Below, in pieces: positions 1 to 12,884 of a DNA stretch of 64,000 nt. The stretch covers positions 3,896,112 through 3,960,111 of the forward strand of contig OY755042.1 of the NCBI GenBank assembly GCA_963576565.1. The letters are read 5' to 3'. Source of the DNA: Aspidapion aeneum (Eukaryota; Arthropoda; Insecta; Coleoptera; Brentidae). Below the pieces are notes generated by a model. It did not search any database, was not told the origin of the DNA, and was given only the letters and a program-made list of their open reading frames with translations. The translations under genes and the position numbers were made by a program. Positions within the stretch are counted from its first letter, which is position 1. Each line of letters starts with the position of its first letter.

Positions 1-2093
1 TATGACAAGACATATGACTAAACCAAGACAAAAGACGAGTATGAACGATCCATTACAATCCTTAGGACAACGACTAAGACGAGTGACAGACATCAGCTGA
101 TATTTGTTTTTTTTTTTACAGGGCGTCCGAAGAGCGCAAGCGCGCGGTCGAAATTTTGAATTTACCGCCATTAATCATGTTTTTAACAGAAAATCTCAAC
201 ATAACCTCAAAATTTTATTTGTTTTTATTTTCTTTTTCGCTTTTGTTCTTTCGTATCTGTGTTTCGTGCACAAATTAGGTTAAATAAGATTGTTTTGTGT
301 AGAAAATGACTTTTGAAAAGGGGCCTTTTTATTGAAATTGAATTTTTTTTTCAGTGGGTTATGACTAAGACTAATCCAAAACAAAAGACGAGTATGAACA
401 GCCGATTTTGTTTAAGACAGCTAAGACTAATCAAAGGACAAAGACTAATCAAAAACAAAAGACTAAGACGAGTATGAACAATACTTTAATGGATCGTTCA
501 TACTCGTCTTTTGTCTTGGTTTAGTCATATGTCCTGTCATAAGATAAAACTACTGTTTCTTATGGGAGTGTTCATACAATGCTTTTGCTTTTGTTTTTGA
601 TTAGTCTTTGTCTTAAGAGTTGCCAACTTTCAATCCTTAGGACAACGACTAAGACGAGTGACAGACATCAGCTGATATTTGTTGTTTTTTTTTACAGGGC
701 GTCCGAAGAGCGCAAGCGCGCGGCCGAAATGTTGAATTTACCGCCATTAATCATGTTTTTAACAGAAAATCTCAACATAACCTCAAAATTTTATTTGTTT
801 TAATTTTTTTTTTCGCTTTTGTTCTTTCGTGTCTGTGTTTCGTGCACAAATTAGGTTAAATAAGATTGTTTTGTGTAGAAAATGACTTTTGAAAAGGGGC
901 CTTTTTATTGAAATTGAATTTTTTTTCAGTGGGTTATGACTAAGACTAATCAAAAACAAAAGACGAGTATGAACAGCCGATTTTGTTTAATGGATCGTTC
1001 ATACTCGTCTTTTGTCTAGTCTTTTGTCTTGGTTTAGTCATATGTCTTGTCATAAGAAAGTTAAAACCACTGTTTCTTATGGGAGTGTTCATACAATGCT
1101 TTTGCTTTTGTTTTTGATTAGTCTTTGTCTTAAGAGTTGCCAACTTTCAATCCTTAGGACAACGACTAAGACGAGTGACAGACATCAGCTGATATTTGTT
1201 TTTTTTTTTACAGGGCGTCCGAAGAGCGCAAGCGCGCGGTCGAAATTTTGAATTTACCGCCATTAATCATGTTTTTAACAGAAAATCTCAACATAACCTC
1301 AAAATTTTATTTGTTTTTTTTTCTTTTTCGCTTTTGTTCTTTCGTGTCTGAGTTTCGTGCACAAATTAGGTTAAATAAGATTGTTTTGTGTAGAAAATTA
1401 CTTTTGAAAAGGGGCCTTTTTATTGAAATTGAATTTTTTTTCAGTGGGTTATGACTAAGACTAATCAAAAACAAAAGACGAGTATGAACAGCCGATTTTG
1501 TTTATAGTATTGTTCATACTCGTCTTAGTCTTTTGTTTTTGATTAGTCTTTGTCCTTTGATTAGTCTTAGCTGTCATTAAACAAAATCGGCTGTTCATAC
1601 TCGTCTTTTGTTTTTGATTAGTCTTAGTCATAACCCACTGAAAAAAAAAATAATTTCAATAAAAAGGCCCTCTTTAAAAGTCATTTTCTACACAAAACAA
1701 TCTTATTTAACCTAATCTGTGCACGAAACACAGACACGAAAGAACAAAAGCGAAAAAGAAAAAAAAAACAAATAAAATTTTGAGGTTATGTTGAGATTTT
1801 CTGTTAAAACATGATTAATGGCGGTAAATTCAAAATTTCGGCCGCGCGCTTGCGCTCTTCGGACGCCCTGTAAAAAAAAACAACAAATATCAGCTGATGT
1901 CTGTCACTTGTCTTAGTCGTTGTCCTAAGGATTGAAAGTTGGCAACTCTTAAGACAAAGACTAATCAAAAACAAAAGCAAAAGCATTGTATGAACACTCC
2001 CATAAGAAACAGTGGTTTTAACTTTCTTATGACAAGACATATGACTAAACCAAGACAAAAGACTATACAAAAGACGAGTATGAACAATACTTA
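1..2093. repeat. Foldback/tandem cluster of ~0.5 kb units
   Basis: Three direct units of about 0.5 kb (roughly 1-481, 491-983, 983-1505) are followed by one inverted unit (1506-2093). Each unit carries the motif GGGCGTCCGAAGAGCGCAAG and ends in GACGAGTATGAACA-type sequence. The arrangement would fold into a long hairpin. The left end lies outside the window. Short open frames in it repeat from unit to unit and are not genes. No transposase is visible, so it looks like a non-autonomous DNA element cluster. Confidence 0.75.
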
Positions 2094-2194
2094 AATAAAC
2101 CCAGCATAATTAATTAAAAACAAATATGTATTTGTCCAAAATTTTCACATACAAAAATCTGCGAACCGTGACATATTTTCAAGTGTGACGATAA

Positions 2195-4033
2195 CTTTTT
2201 GAGGGATTATATATTGAAAGGGAAACCAGAAGACAGCTAAGAAATTTGATACGCACAGAAAAAAATGAAATGTTTGAGCGCAAGTGCCACGACATAAATA
2301 CACACGTAGGAGGTAGGCAGAGTTCTGAAGTATAGAAATTCATTTCTACAGTAAAAAACCCAACAAAAGAAAAAGTAAACATCCAGATAATCAAACCAGA
2401 ACAATGGACAGAACACTACAAGGGACTGCTGCAGGAGACGAGACCCGAATATCTGGCAGCCTCTCCGAGAAGAGACATTGAAGTACATAGAGAGGAAGTA
2501 ATCATCGAAAAAAAAATGATAAAGAATAATATTAAAAAGCTTAAATCGGGAAAAGCTAGCTGACCTGGGGGAATATATGCTGAAATGCTCAAATATGGAT
2601 CAGAGAAACTAGTCGAAAATCTCACATATATTATCAATCAATGCATAAACGAACATCCAGTACCTAATGATTGGAAACTTGCATTCATATCCTCAATAGA
2701 TAAAAAAGGAAACAAGCTGGATTGCAACAATTACAGAGGAATTTCAGTAACCAGTACTCTAAGTAGATTGTACGGTAGGATTCTTAGAGATCTGATAGAG
2801 AATGATTTTCATGAACAAGAAGAAGAAGAGCAAAGTGGGTTTCGTGCAGGCAGATCTTGTAGTGATAATATTTTTTGTCTTAAACAAGTAATTGAGAAAA
2901 GAAGCGCCAGAAATATAGAGACTCATGTTACCTTTGTAGACCTACAAAAAGCATATGATACCGTTCCAGTAGAAAAATTATGGACAGTGTTAGAGCAAAC
3001 TAATATCAATCATACATACATAAAAGCGATAAAAGAACTATAGAAAGGGTCAAAATCTAAAATTAAAATTGGAAATCGACTTTCAAAAGAATTCCTGGTA
3101 ACAAAAGGCTTAAGACAGGGATGTTGTATCTCTCCAACTCTTTTTAAAATATATATCGCAGTAGCTCTAAAAAACTGGAAACGTAAAGTGCACGGCATGG
3201 GAATACAACTTAACGACTGATTTACCATATACACACTACAGTTTGCTGACGACGAAGTAATTGTAGCTAATGATAAAGAAGACATGGAGTATATGATGAG
3301 AAAGTTAACAGAAGAATACCAAAAGTGGGGATTAACAGTGAACGTGGACAAGACACAGTACTTATGTATTGGAAACGAATCCAATGAGTTAGTACTAGAA
3401 AATGGACAAACAATATCTCCATGCAATGAGTATGTATAGTTGGGTGTCACATTTGATAAGACAGGTACAGACTGTAAAGAATTGGAACAAAGAATAGTAA
3501 AAGCAAAAAAAGTTATTGGATGTCTTAACAGTATTTTATGGAGCGGAGAGATAAAAAAGAATGTAAAATTTAACATATATGAAACAATGGTCAAAAGCAC
3601 GCTGTTGTATGGAATAGAGACTTGTCGCGTAATAGAAAAGTACAAAACAAAAATGAAAAGTGTCGAAATGGATGCAATAAGAAGATCAATGAGAATATCT
3701 AGAAAAGATCACATAAGAAATGAGATCATAAAAGAAAGAATGGGAATCGAGGGAAGCATAACGGATGACATCACTAGAAGGCAACTGATATGGTACGGCC
3801 ATGTACAACGGACGAACGACGAAAGATTACCAAAGCAGGTCCTAGAATGGCAACCAATAGGGCGCAGAAAAAGAGGGCGTCCTAAACTAGAATGGCAACA
3901 GTCAATCCAAAGATCAATGAGTCAAAAAAATCTGACTGAGGATGATTGTCAGGATCGAAGGAGGTGGAGAATAAGCGTCGGACAACGTAGAAAAACGTTC
4001 TAAACCGACATAGTAGTAGTAGTAGTAGTATAA
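2195..4033 (+). pseudogene. RTE-like LINE copy 1 (decayed reverse transcriptase)
   Basis: A non-LTR retrotransposon reverse transcriptase reads through most of this span. Recognisable blocks are KLKSGKAS, NYRGISV, QSGFRAGRSCSDN, FVDLQKAYDTV, an FADD-type block written LQFADDE, and a C-terminal [15 protein letters not shown] tail. The product would copy element RNA at a nicked target site. It is broken by in-frame stops near 2561, 3040, 3217 and 3437, and the 5' endonuclease part is missing. It ends in a (TAG)n tail. Two close relatives lie at 27791-29364 and 29579-31065. The clade (RTE) is my inference from the motifs and the trinucleotide tail; the left boundary is approximate. Confidence 0.85.
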
Positions 4034-4062
4034 AAACGGAGCTAGGTTGATGAATTTGAAAT

Positions 4063-4180
4063 GAATGAACCGAACCGAACCGAACCGAACCAAACCGAAC
4101 CGAACCGAACCAAACCGAACCGAACCGAACCGAACCGAACCGAACCAAACCGAACCGAACCGAACCGAACCGAACCGAGC
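4063..4180 (+). repeat. (CCGAA)n pentanucleotide array
   Basis: About 23 copies of CCGAA/CCAAA lie between the (TAG)n tail of the LINE and Trim37 exon 7, starting about 30 bp inside the intron. A similar array is at 7255-7363, and short runs occur near 45612 and 45690. The unit is five bases, so reading frames through it are open by chance. Confidence 0.9.
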
Positions 4181-4213
4181 TAGTATACAGAGACAAAATC
4201 ATCAGCATCATAC

Positions 4214-4423
4214 TTTGAAGGTTCTGGATAACCGGCACTCAGTTCCAAAAAAACCGATAGGTAGTTGCCCCTAACGACTCCGTTCCCGTCGGGATATACT
4301 TTCAGTCTCCAACAGAGGCCGTTGCAGTGCAGGGGCGTGGAATAGACCGGGTCTGCTTTTCTCTGAAGTTGAGTGAAGTTGTGCATAACGAAGGTGCTGC
4401 TGCTGTAGGCAGGAACGATTTCA
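4214..4423 (-). CDS. Trim37: Trim37 exon 7 (first half of MATH domain)
   Basis: This minus-strand exon is the seventh coding exon found of a Trim37 E3 ubiquitin ligase. It adds residues 272-342, the start of the MATH (TRAF-homology) domain. Visible are [30 protein letters not shown] and [11 protein letters not shown], a stretch strongly conserved in animal TRIM37. The acceptor is TTTTTAG at 4424-4430. The proposed donor is TCAAA|GTATGA, which leaves phase 2 and would restore a lysine with the next exon. The exon completes the serine codon left open by exon 6. The rest of MATH and the long C-terminal region were not found between 1 and 4213, so they lie left of the window. The exact donor is inferred from the family alignment. 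Confidence 0.9.
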
Positions 4424-4474
4424 CTAAAAATAAAATGTGAATTGAGCAAGAGAAGGTATTATTTTCGACGAAAA

Positions 4475-5207
4475 TTTTAGCTCACACATATACTATACTA
4501 TAGTAGTGTGAGCTATGGTGATCCTAATTTTTTCGAGAAAAAAAAAGTTGCTTCGATTTCAAAATTTTTTATATATCTTTGCGTTTCAGATGATTTTAAA
4601 ACTTTTTTGTTGCGCCGTCTGTCTGTCTGTCTGTCTGTCTGTATGTCTGTCTGCAACGACCAACGCGCATAACTCAAAAACTGCTTGGCCGATTATAATG
4701 AAATTTGGTACCTAGGCTGGGTCTTGGGTCGAGATGGTCCCATTTAAAAATGAACAAAATCCACCGAACACAAACCAAATAAAAGGGTGGGGGTATATTT
4801 TAAAAATTAGAGTTTAAGTGAAAATATGGCGTGTGTGATATCAAACGAAAGGTAACTGAGTCTGCAGTTAAACAAAATACATTTTAATTTATAAAAAAAA
4901 AGGGTGGGGGTATATTTTAAAAATTAGAGTTTAGGTGAAAATATGGCGTGTGTGATATCAAACGAAAAGTAATTGAGTCCGGAGTTTAACAAAATACATT
5001 TTAGTTTTTGTTTTTTTTTAGGGTGGGGGTAGATTTCTAAAATTTGAGTTTAAGTCAAAACATGGCTTGTGTGGTATCAAACAAAAGGTAATTTAGTCTG
5101 GAGTTGAATAAAATGTATTTCAGTTTTTAGTTATATTAGCTCACACGTACAAAATAACTATAGTACATAGTGTGAGCTTAGGGGCCCATATATTGGCAGA
5201 GTATTTT
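4475..5207 (+). mobile_element. Hairpin-ended element B, copy 1
   Basis: A non-coding element of about 0.73 kb. It begins with a hairpin (AGCTCACAC ... GTGTGAGCT), then has a (GTCT)n tract, the core GCGCATAACTCAAAAAC and AATGAAATTTGGTAC, and three imperfect internal repeats around GGGTGGGGGTA. It ends with a second AGCTCACAC/GTGTGAGCT hairpin and GGGGCCCATATATTGGCAGA. Six more copies occur in the window. The layout (microsatellite plus short conserved core, no ORF) recalls mini-me or Helentron-derived elements, but that assignment is inference. Confidence 0.85.
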
Positions 5208-6203
<996 letters not shown>

Positions 6204-6924
6204 AAATACTCTGCCAATATATGGGCCCCTAAGCTCACACTAGGTACTATAGTTATAGTGTACGTGTGAGCTAATATAACTAAAAACTGAAATATATTTT
6301 ATTCAACTCCAGACTAAATTATCTTTTGTTTGATACCACACAAGCCATGTTTTGACTTAAGCTCAAATTTTTGAAATCTACCCCCACCCTTAAAAAAAAA
6401 CAAAAACTAAAATGTATTTTGTTAAACTCCGGACACAATTACCTTTCGCTTGATATCACACATGCCATATTTTCACTTAAACTCTAATTTTTAAAATATA
6501 CCCCCACCCTTTTTTTAAAATAAATTAAAATGTATTTTGTTTAACAGCAGACTCAATTACCTTTCGTTTGATACCACACACACCATATTTTCACATAAAC
6601 TCTAATTTTTGAAATCTACCCCCACCCTTTTATTTGGTTTGTGTTCGGTGGATTTTGTTCATTTTTAAATGGGACCATCTCGACCTCAGACACAACCTAG
6701 GTACCAAATTTCATTATAATCGGCCAAGCAGTTTTTGAGTTATGCGCGTTGGTCGTTACAGACAGACATACAGACAGACAGACGGCGCAACAAAAAAGTT
6801 TCAAAATCATCTAAAACGCAAAGATATATAAAAATGTTTGAAATCGGAGCAACTTTTTTTTCTCGAAAAAATTATGATCACCATAGCTCACACTACTATA
6901 GTATGTTATATGTGTGAGCTAAAA
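6204..6924 (-). mobile_element. Hairpin-ended element B, copy 2 (inverted)
   Basis: This is the reverse complement of the element at 4475-5207, with the same terminal hairpins, GACA/GTCT tract and internal repeats. Together with copy 1 it makes an inverted repeat with arms of about 0.7 kb around a 1 kb spacer holding the TG array. Confidence 0.85.
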
Positions 6925-7143
6925 TGCAAAAAATGCTAACTTTTTAAAGGAACGTCGTATGAATATGCGGTTTTCGGAATATAGTAGACTGAATTTTGCT
7001 CGATAATTTATGTTATAACTAAAAAATTCGTAAGAGCTTTAGTTTCTGAGATATTTACAAAAAACTGTTTTCAAGGCTGATATATCATGGCTTCACTTGT
7101 GCTAATAGGCTAGCTAGGAAGGTATCAGATCCCAGATGGATCC
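6925..7143 (+). repeat. Element A, right-hand part
   Basis: It resumes element A after the inverted element B: GCGGTTTTCGGAATATAG, a TTTACAAAAAACTGTTTTCA block and the end motif GGAAGGTATCAGATCC. The same order of blocks occurs at 29381-29530. Confidence 0.65.
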
Positions 7144-7254
7144 ATTTATCTTTTGTTAACTTTACTATATCTTTTATTAGTAAAACTATTTTTATAAGAA
7201 AAAAGTTTCTCAAATTCATATCTTCTGACGCATTTTCCGCCAAAATGGGTACCC

Positions 7255-7363
7255 CCGAACCGAACCGAACCGAACTAAACCGAACCGAACCGAGACGAAT
7301 CGAACCGAACCGAACCGAACTAAACCGAACCGAACCGAGACGAATCGAACCGAACCGAACCCC
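7255..7363 (+). repeat. (CCGAA)n array with longer repeats
   Basis: CCGAACCGAACC-type pentamers arranged in two about 47-bp blocks that include GAGACGAATCG. It lies about 110 bp downstream of Trim37 exon 6 in transcription order. Confidence 0.85.
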
Positions 7364-7470
7364 TAGCTCAATGAATAAATCGATCAATGTTTGCTGACCA
7401 AGAAAATAATTCTAACACCTTTGAATAGCCGTTAAAGGAATACTTACGAATGAATAGATGATAAGATTAC

Positions 7471-7640
7471 CTGTGAAAATCAGCGGGAACGGGAGCAGTC
7501 ACAAAGCTGGTCATGGGTTTTTTCCTAATATTATGAATCATTTTGGAGAGCTCGCAACTTTTTGCAATTAACTCGGATCGCGTACACGAGTGAACCTGGT
7601 GCTCTATTTCATGAAGGAGGTGTTCTAATTGCTCGGTTTC
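7471..7640 (-). CDS. Trim37: Trim37 exon 6 (end of coiled coil and linker)
   Basis: This exon encodes residues 216-271 of the Trim37 protein. It starts [18 protein letters not shown], the distal part of the coiled coil, and ends [18 protein letters not shown], the linker into the MATH domain. The acceptor is GGACAG before the GAAACC start. The donor is CACAG|GTAATC. It begins in phase 0 and ends in phase 2, matching exon 7. Heptad-like leucines ([14 protein letters not shown]) support the coiled coil, which in TRIM proteins drives dimerisation. Confidence 0.93.
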
Positions 7641-7686
7641 CTGTCCAAAATAGAACATTTTTTACAGAATTTTACAAAAACATATA

Positions 7687-8335
7687 CAGTGTGTCTACGT
7701 AAGTTGGCGGCATATGGGAAACTTTTTTATTATTAGCTTTACGAAAAAAAGTTATTCTTCATAAAAAGTTCTGCATGGTCCAAAACCTAAAATGCAACCA
7801 TCAGATGTTAAATTTTTTCAGTCATATTACGAGGTTTGTCAAAAAATGTGATTTTTGCTCTTGAGTAAAGTACCTTTCTTTTTGACAATATCGAAAATTG
7901 TTATAAAGAAAAGATGTTTATAATTAAAAGTAGCTTTCAAATATTCAACATTGTTTATTTACATAAAAAAATATTTTTTTCTACATTTTCTGCGATTACG
8001 TTGGAAATTTAAGTTTGCACATTAAAGCATAATTAATCTAGGATGCAAATAATAATAATGTAAATAAACAATGTTGAATATTTGAAAGCTATTTTTAATT
8101 CTAAACATCTTTTCTTTATAACAATTTTCGATATTGTCAAAAAGAAAGGTACTTTACTCTGGAGCAAAAATCACATTTTTTGACAAACCTCGTAATATGA
8201 CTGAAAAAATTTAACATCTGATGGTTGCATTTTAGGTTTTGGACCATGCAGAACTTTTTATGAAGAATAACTTTTTTTCGTAAAGCTAATAATAAAAAAG
8301 TTTCCCATATGCCGCCAACTTACGTAGACACACTG
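7687..8335. mobile_element. TA-flanked foldback MITE, short copy (family M1)
   Basis: Two inverted arms of about 320 bp begin CAGTGTGTCTACGTAAGTTG and end with the reverse complement. Both sides carry TA, as expected for Tc1/mariner-type insertion. It carries no transposase. A longer copy of the same family is at 25692-26714. It lies in Trim37 intron 5. Confidence 0.85.
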
Positions 8336-8484
8336 TATACATAATAAATACGTAGTCTTTATGTTTCAAAAGTTTTAAATGGGGGATCGGGTTGTTTTTT
8401 ACTCAATTTTCTTGATTGGTCTTTTACTCGGGGAGTATTTATTAAATTATTATTACAGAGAGTAGTTATAAAATAAAGATCAAT

Positions 8485-9318
8485 AAAATACTCTGCCAAT
8501 ATATGGGCCCCTAAGCTCATACTAGGTACTATAGTTATAGTGTACGTGTGAGCTAATATAACTAAAAACTTAAATATATTTTATTCAACTCCAGACTAAA
8601 TTATCTTTTGTTTGATACCACACAAGCCATGTTTTGACTTAAACTCAAATTTTTGAAATCTACCCCCACCCTTAAAAAAAACAAAAACTAAAGTGTATTT
8701 TGTTAAACTCCGGACTCAATTACCTTTTGTTTGATATCACACACGCCATATTTTCACTTAAACTCAAATTTTTTAAATCTACCCCCACCCTTAAAAAAAC
8801 AAAAACTAAAATGTATTTTGTTAAACTCCGGACTCAATTACCTTTCGTTTGATATCACACACGCCATATTTTCACTTAAACTCTAATTTTTGAAATATAC
8901 CCCCACCCTTTTTTTAAAATAAATTAAAATGTATTTTGTTTAACTGCAGACTCAATTACCTTTCGTTTGATATCACACACGCCATATTTTCAAATAAACT
9001 CTAATTTTTGAAATCTACCCCCACTCTTTTATTTGGTTTGTGTTCGGTGGATTTTGTTCATTTTTAAATGGGACCATCTCGACCCAAGACCCAGCCTAGG
9101 TACCAAAATTTTATTAAAATCGGCCAAGCGGTTTTTGAGTTATGCGCGATGGTCGTTACAGACAGACAGACAGACAAACATACAGACAGACGACGCAACA
9201 AAAGTTTCAAAATTATCTGAAACGCAAAGATATATAAAAATTTTTGAAATCGGAGCAACTTTTTTATTTCGAAAAAATTAGGATCACCATAGCTCACACT
9301 ACTATACTATAGTATATA
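8485..9318 (-). mobile_element. Hairpin-ended element B, copy 3
   Basis: An inverted copy of element B with an extra internal GGGTGGGGGT-type repeat, making it longer than the others. Its 5' hairpin touches the next copy at ACTATAGTATATACTATACT. Confidence 0.8.
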
Positions 9319-9955
9319 CTATACTTTCAGATGATTTTGAAACTTTTTTGTTGCGCCGTCTGTCTGTCTGTCTGTATGTCTGTCTGTCTGTATGTCTGTC
9401 TGTAACGACCAACGCGCATAACTCAAAAACCGCTTGGCCGATTCTAATGAAATTTGGTACCTAGGCTGGGTCTTGGGTCGAGATGGTCCCATTTAAAAAT
9501 GAATAAAATCCACCAAACACAAACCAAATAAAAGGGTGGGGGTAGATTTCAAAAATTAGAGTTTATGTGAAAATATGGCGTGTGTGATATCAAACGAAAG
9601 GTAATTGAGTCTACAGTTAAACAAAATACAATTTCATTTATTTTAGAAAAAGGGTGGGGGTATATTTTACAAATTAGAGTTTAAGTGAAAATATGGCGTG
9701 TGTGATATCAAACGAAAGGTAATTGAGTCCGGAGTTTAACAAAATACATTTTAGTTGTTTTTTTTTAAGGGTGGGAGTAGATTTCAAAAATTTTAGTTTA
9801 AGTCAAAACATGGCTTGTGTGGTATCAAATAAAAGGTAATTTAGTCCGGAGTTGAATAAAATATATTTCAGTTTTTAGTTATATTAGCTCACACGTACAC
9901 TATAACTATAGTACCTAGTGTGAGCTTAGGGACCCATATATTGGCAGAGTATTTT
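9319..9955 (+). mobile_element. Hairpin-ended element B, copy 4 (5'-truncated)
   Basis: A direct copy of element B that lacks the first hundred or so bases, including the first hairpin. It lies head to head with copy 3, so the pair forms a large palindrome only 30 bp from Trim37 exon 5. Confidence 0.8.
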
Positions 9956-9989
9956 TAACTATTAAGCAGTTTTAATTAAACGTACATAC

Positions 9990-10136
9990 CTGAGTAAGAG
10001 TGTCTTTTTGTCCCATTAAAGTTAATAATTTGGTTTTCAGTTGTGAATCTAGCCTGGCGATCATTAGTTCCACTGCGTTCCTGATTTCTCTCACTCTTTC
10101 GTCTTTTGCCGATCTTACAGATTCAACATTTCTTTC
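9990..10136 (-). CDS. Trim37: Trim37 exon 5 (coiled coil)
   Basis: This 49-codon exon (residues 167-215) is in phase 0 on both sides. It reads [18 protein letters not shown], then [18 protein letters not shown] and [10 protein letters not shown], the central coiled coil of TRIM37 with hardly a change from vertebrate proteins. The acceptor is TTTCAG before GAAAGAAAT. The donor is CTCAG|GTATGT. Upstream of it is the 20.9 kb intron that houses the nested precursor gene. Confidence 0.95.
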
Positions 10137-10337
10137 CTGAAAAAAATAAAAGGACTGATTTATCATTGCAGTGTTACATCGAGGTTCATAAAAATGTAAA
10201 CGTTAAAAATTTTTTGCCTAAATATGCTTTGAAGCGGACGAAAGCAAAACAAAATTTAGCCGGAAAAAAGCGCACAATGAAAAGATACAGTGAGTAATTG
10301 ACTTATTGAGCCATGCAATAAATAAATGGATCCATGA

Positions 10338-11521
10338 CATTGGCGTAGCTAGGGGGGCCTGGCCCCCCCTGAAGTCCCTCAGGCCCCCCCTAAGATATTT
10401 TAGGCCTCCTCTACCGACTACTAGTAAAAGAACATGACGCTGAAAATACATACTTTTCTATTATTATTCGGGAAATATTCAAATAAAATAGGTGCATTAA
10501 AATTTAAAATCATTCAGATAATGTTTACATTTCAGGAAAAAGCCCTTGTCTTGCGGAATTAGGCTTTTTCTCTTTAAATTATCGGTAACTTTTCTGCACT
10601 TATGCAATTTCCCGAAAATATTCTTTAAATTTAAACATAATTATGCATATTGAATATTTCATACATATTGGCCACATCTTGTAAAATATTATAGAAGTGT
10701 AAGTTAAATTTCGCATTTAATAAAGACAGCGACCTTTGCCCCTCTGTTTCCGAAATCGGGTTGTAGATGTCGTAAGGTTATAAAAGACCTTTTTAAACTG
10801 TTTTTCTAAAATAAATATAATAATCTTTTTAGTTTTTTTGAGGTTAGCGTGTGTCTTATGGAAATTTTTCGATTTTGGTGACAATTTCATAACCATTTTC
10901 ATATTAAGTTTTCCCACGTCGTTAAATGGAATAAATTCGTCGAGCAATACCGGGAAATTTTTAATATTAATACTTCTGCTCTAAGAGCAGAAATGACCGT
11001 TTTAAAGAATTGTATTTTTCGGTTAAATCAAACTGTTGGTCATGATTCTATCAAACAACATATAGCAGAAAACACCTATCCAAACCTCTACCAACTTTTT
11101 AAAGTTGCGAGTATTCTTCCAATTTCAAGTGCAACTTGCGAGAGGTCTTTCTCTGCCATGAGGAGAGTTTTTAATTGGCTTAGAACAACTATGACTCAAG
11201 AGAGACACTCAGGTTGTCATTGTTATTCATAGAAAAAGATGTTGAGGTCGACTAAGACAGTGTGGTAGACGCTTTCAGTCAGCGACGTAGAAAACTTTCT
11301 TTGTAGAATTGCTGAATTACATACTTCCTGTGTATACATATAAATAAGTTGGTAAATGTATTATTAAATTTGTTATATTAAAATATTAGAACATTTAATG
11401 CGCGTATTTTTTTTTATTCATTGCACACTTTGCACGACTCTTTAAAACCTATGTTTGCTTTTTGTTCAAGATAGACCGGGGCCACGGCCCCCCCTGAAAA
11501 GCAAGGCTAGCTACGCCAATG
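10338..11521 (+). mobile_element. hAT transposon relic
   Basis: A 1.18 kb DNA transposon remnant. Terminal inverted repeats are CATTGGCGTAGCT and its reverse complement, each followed by a GC-rich stretch. It is flanked by the 8-bp direct repeat ATCCATGA (10330-10337 and 11522-11529), the target-site size typical of hAT. The related sequence near 12639 has ATCCATGA once, which gives an empty site. The transposase survives only as its C-terminal dimerisation region (10993-11232). Confidence 0.85.
10993..11232 (+). pseudogene. hAT transposase C-terminal dimerisation fragment
   Basis: The fragment reads NTYPNLYQLFKVASILPIS, then ATCERSFSAMRRVFNWLR and TTMTQERHSG. This is the hAT-family dimerisation motif found at the end of transposases. 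The DDE catalytic part is not recognisable upstream, so the gene is dead. Confidence 0.85.
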
Positions 11522-11529
11522 ATCCATGA

Positions 11530-11880
11530 CGGATCTGATACCATCCTAGCCCATTAGTACATTGAACTCTACGATATACAAGCCTTTAACACAGTTTTTT
11601 GTAAATATATCAGTAACGAAAGCTTCTACGAAGTTTGTGATGATAAAAAATATGCTGTACACTATTCCGGCAAGCAACAGATTTTTAATTTTTAAACTGT
11701 CAAAAAACTGTCATTAGCAATAATAGATTTTGATCATATCTAATCAGCTCGGTACACTATTTTACCAGAAAATTTGATGAAAATCGGTTAGCGGTTTAGG
11801 AGCTATCGTGTTACGGACAGACATACACACACACACACACACAAATTTCAGAGATATTAGCGAGAAAACTATTATAATAT
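11530..11880 (-). repeat. Element A fragment with (AC)n
   Basis: This is a reverse-orientation element A. It has GGATCTGATACC at one end, a TTTTTTGTAAATATATCAG block, the core TGATGAAAATCGGTTAGCGG and an (AC)n run at 11823-11843. The hAT relic is inserted in its left end. Confidence 0.65.
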
Positions 11881-11883
11881 GTC

Positions 11884-12640
11884 AGGGGCGGCTAGTGCAT
11901 AAGGGCTGCAGAGCTGCAGAACCCCCAAAATTTTCACATTATTTGACTATTTTTCAGCCGCTGCTATTTTTCTAATATAATTAGGTATTTTATTTCTAAA
12001 ATTATTGGAATAGCAGTATATTTTCGGTCCGGTGTTGGTATAGTAGGCCTTCAAATCGCGTACGTGTGTTGAGTATGACGCCGCGCGCCGTCGCGTCGCC
12101 GAAGGCCGCATTTCACAGTCGGTCAAATGAAGTTATTGGCATTGTTGCGCTGCTAAATTGTAACACAACGTAGCTGGGCGGCTAACGAGATCTGTGCTCG
12201 GCTAGGAACCCCTTACTTCGCCCCGCGCCGCACTTGCTCGAGGGTTTAGATAGCAATTTTGGCACAAAAAACTGTTTCTTTGAATGAAATCAAAAAATAA
12301 AGTTCATATAAAGTAGAGAGATACAGTGTTAAAAGTTAAAAATTAAATTTTTAAAATATTATAAACAGCTTTAATCTGATTATTTTAAAAATTGGTACCC
12401 AGAGATTTTTGGAATGCGAAACCGAAATATGGACACGTTTTTACTGTGGCCGTTCGAGAACACTTCACACTGCACTTCTGATTATTTTAAATGACCATAA
12501 CTTTTTTCTCAGTATAGTTTTTAGCTTTTTTTGTCAAAAAGATCATTTTTTAGACATATTAGCCATTTTCCAGATTTTTCGATTTTTAATGTTCGATGCC
12601 ACATCGGGATAATCAAATTATTTTGAAGAAAAATAAATGG
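11884..12640. other. Intron sequence without a recognisable gene
   Basis: No gene is seen. It starts CAGGGGCGGCTAGTGC, which resembles one end of a hAT-type element, but I found no matching inverted end. A GC-rich patch lies at 12060-12240. A 67-codon open frame at 12409-12612 has no recognisable features. Confidence 0.4.
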
Positions 12641-12884
12641 ATCCATGACGGATCTGATACTTTCCTAGCTAGCTAAAATAGCTGTGTTATGACAAAATTT
12701 GTTTGCCTTTCAAAAGGGAGTAAAACAAGCTTTAAAAAATTAAAATAGGACCACTGGGCAGGGAGATACGCTTAAACAAAAAATCTTTTAAATTGGCGGC
12801 CATTTTCAAAGATGGCGGCCAAACGACCATGAGTTCGACCATGTGACCAAACTTTTTTTGATACTGCTATAGGTGCTTAACACA

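Noticed and set aside
2179..3645. Minus-strand frames opposite the first LINE (and the equivalents at 28039-28761 and 30056-30691)
   Set aside because: Antisense shadows that recur opposite the same reverse transcriptase region in each copy.
4065..4274. Asn-Arg-Thr-Glu-Pro repeat frame and the antisense Phe-Gly-Ser-Val frame
   Set aside because: Translation of (CCGAA)n.
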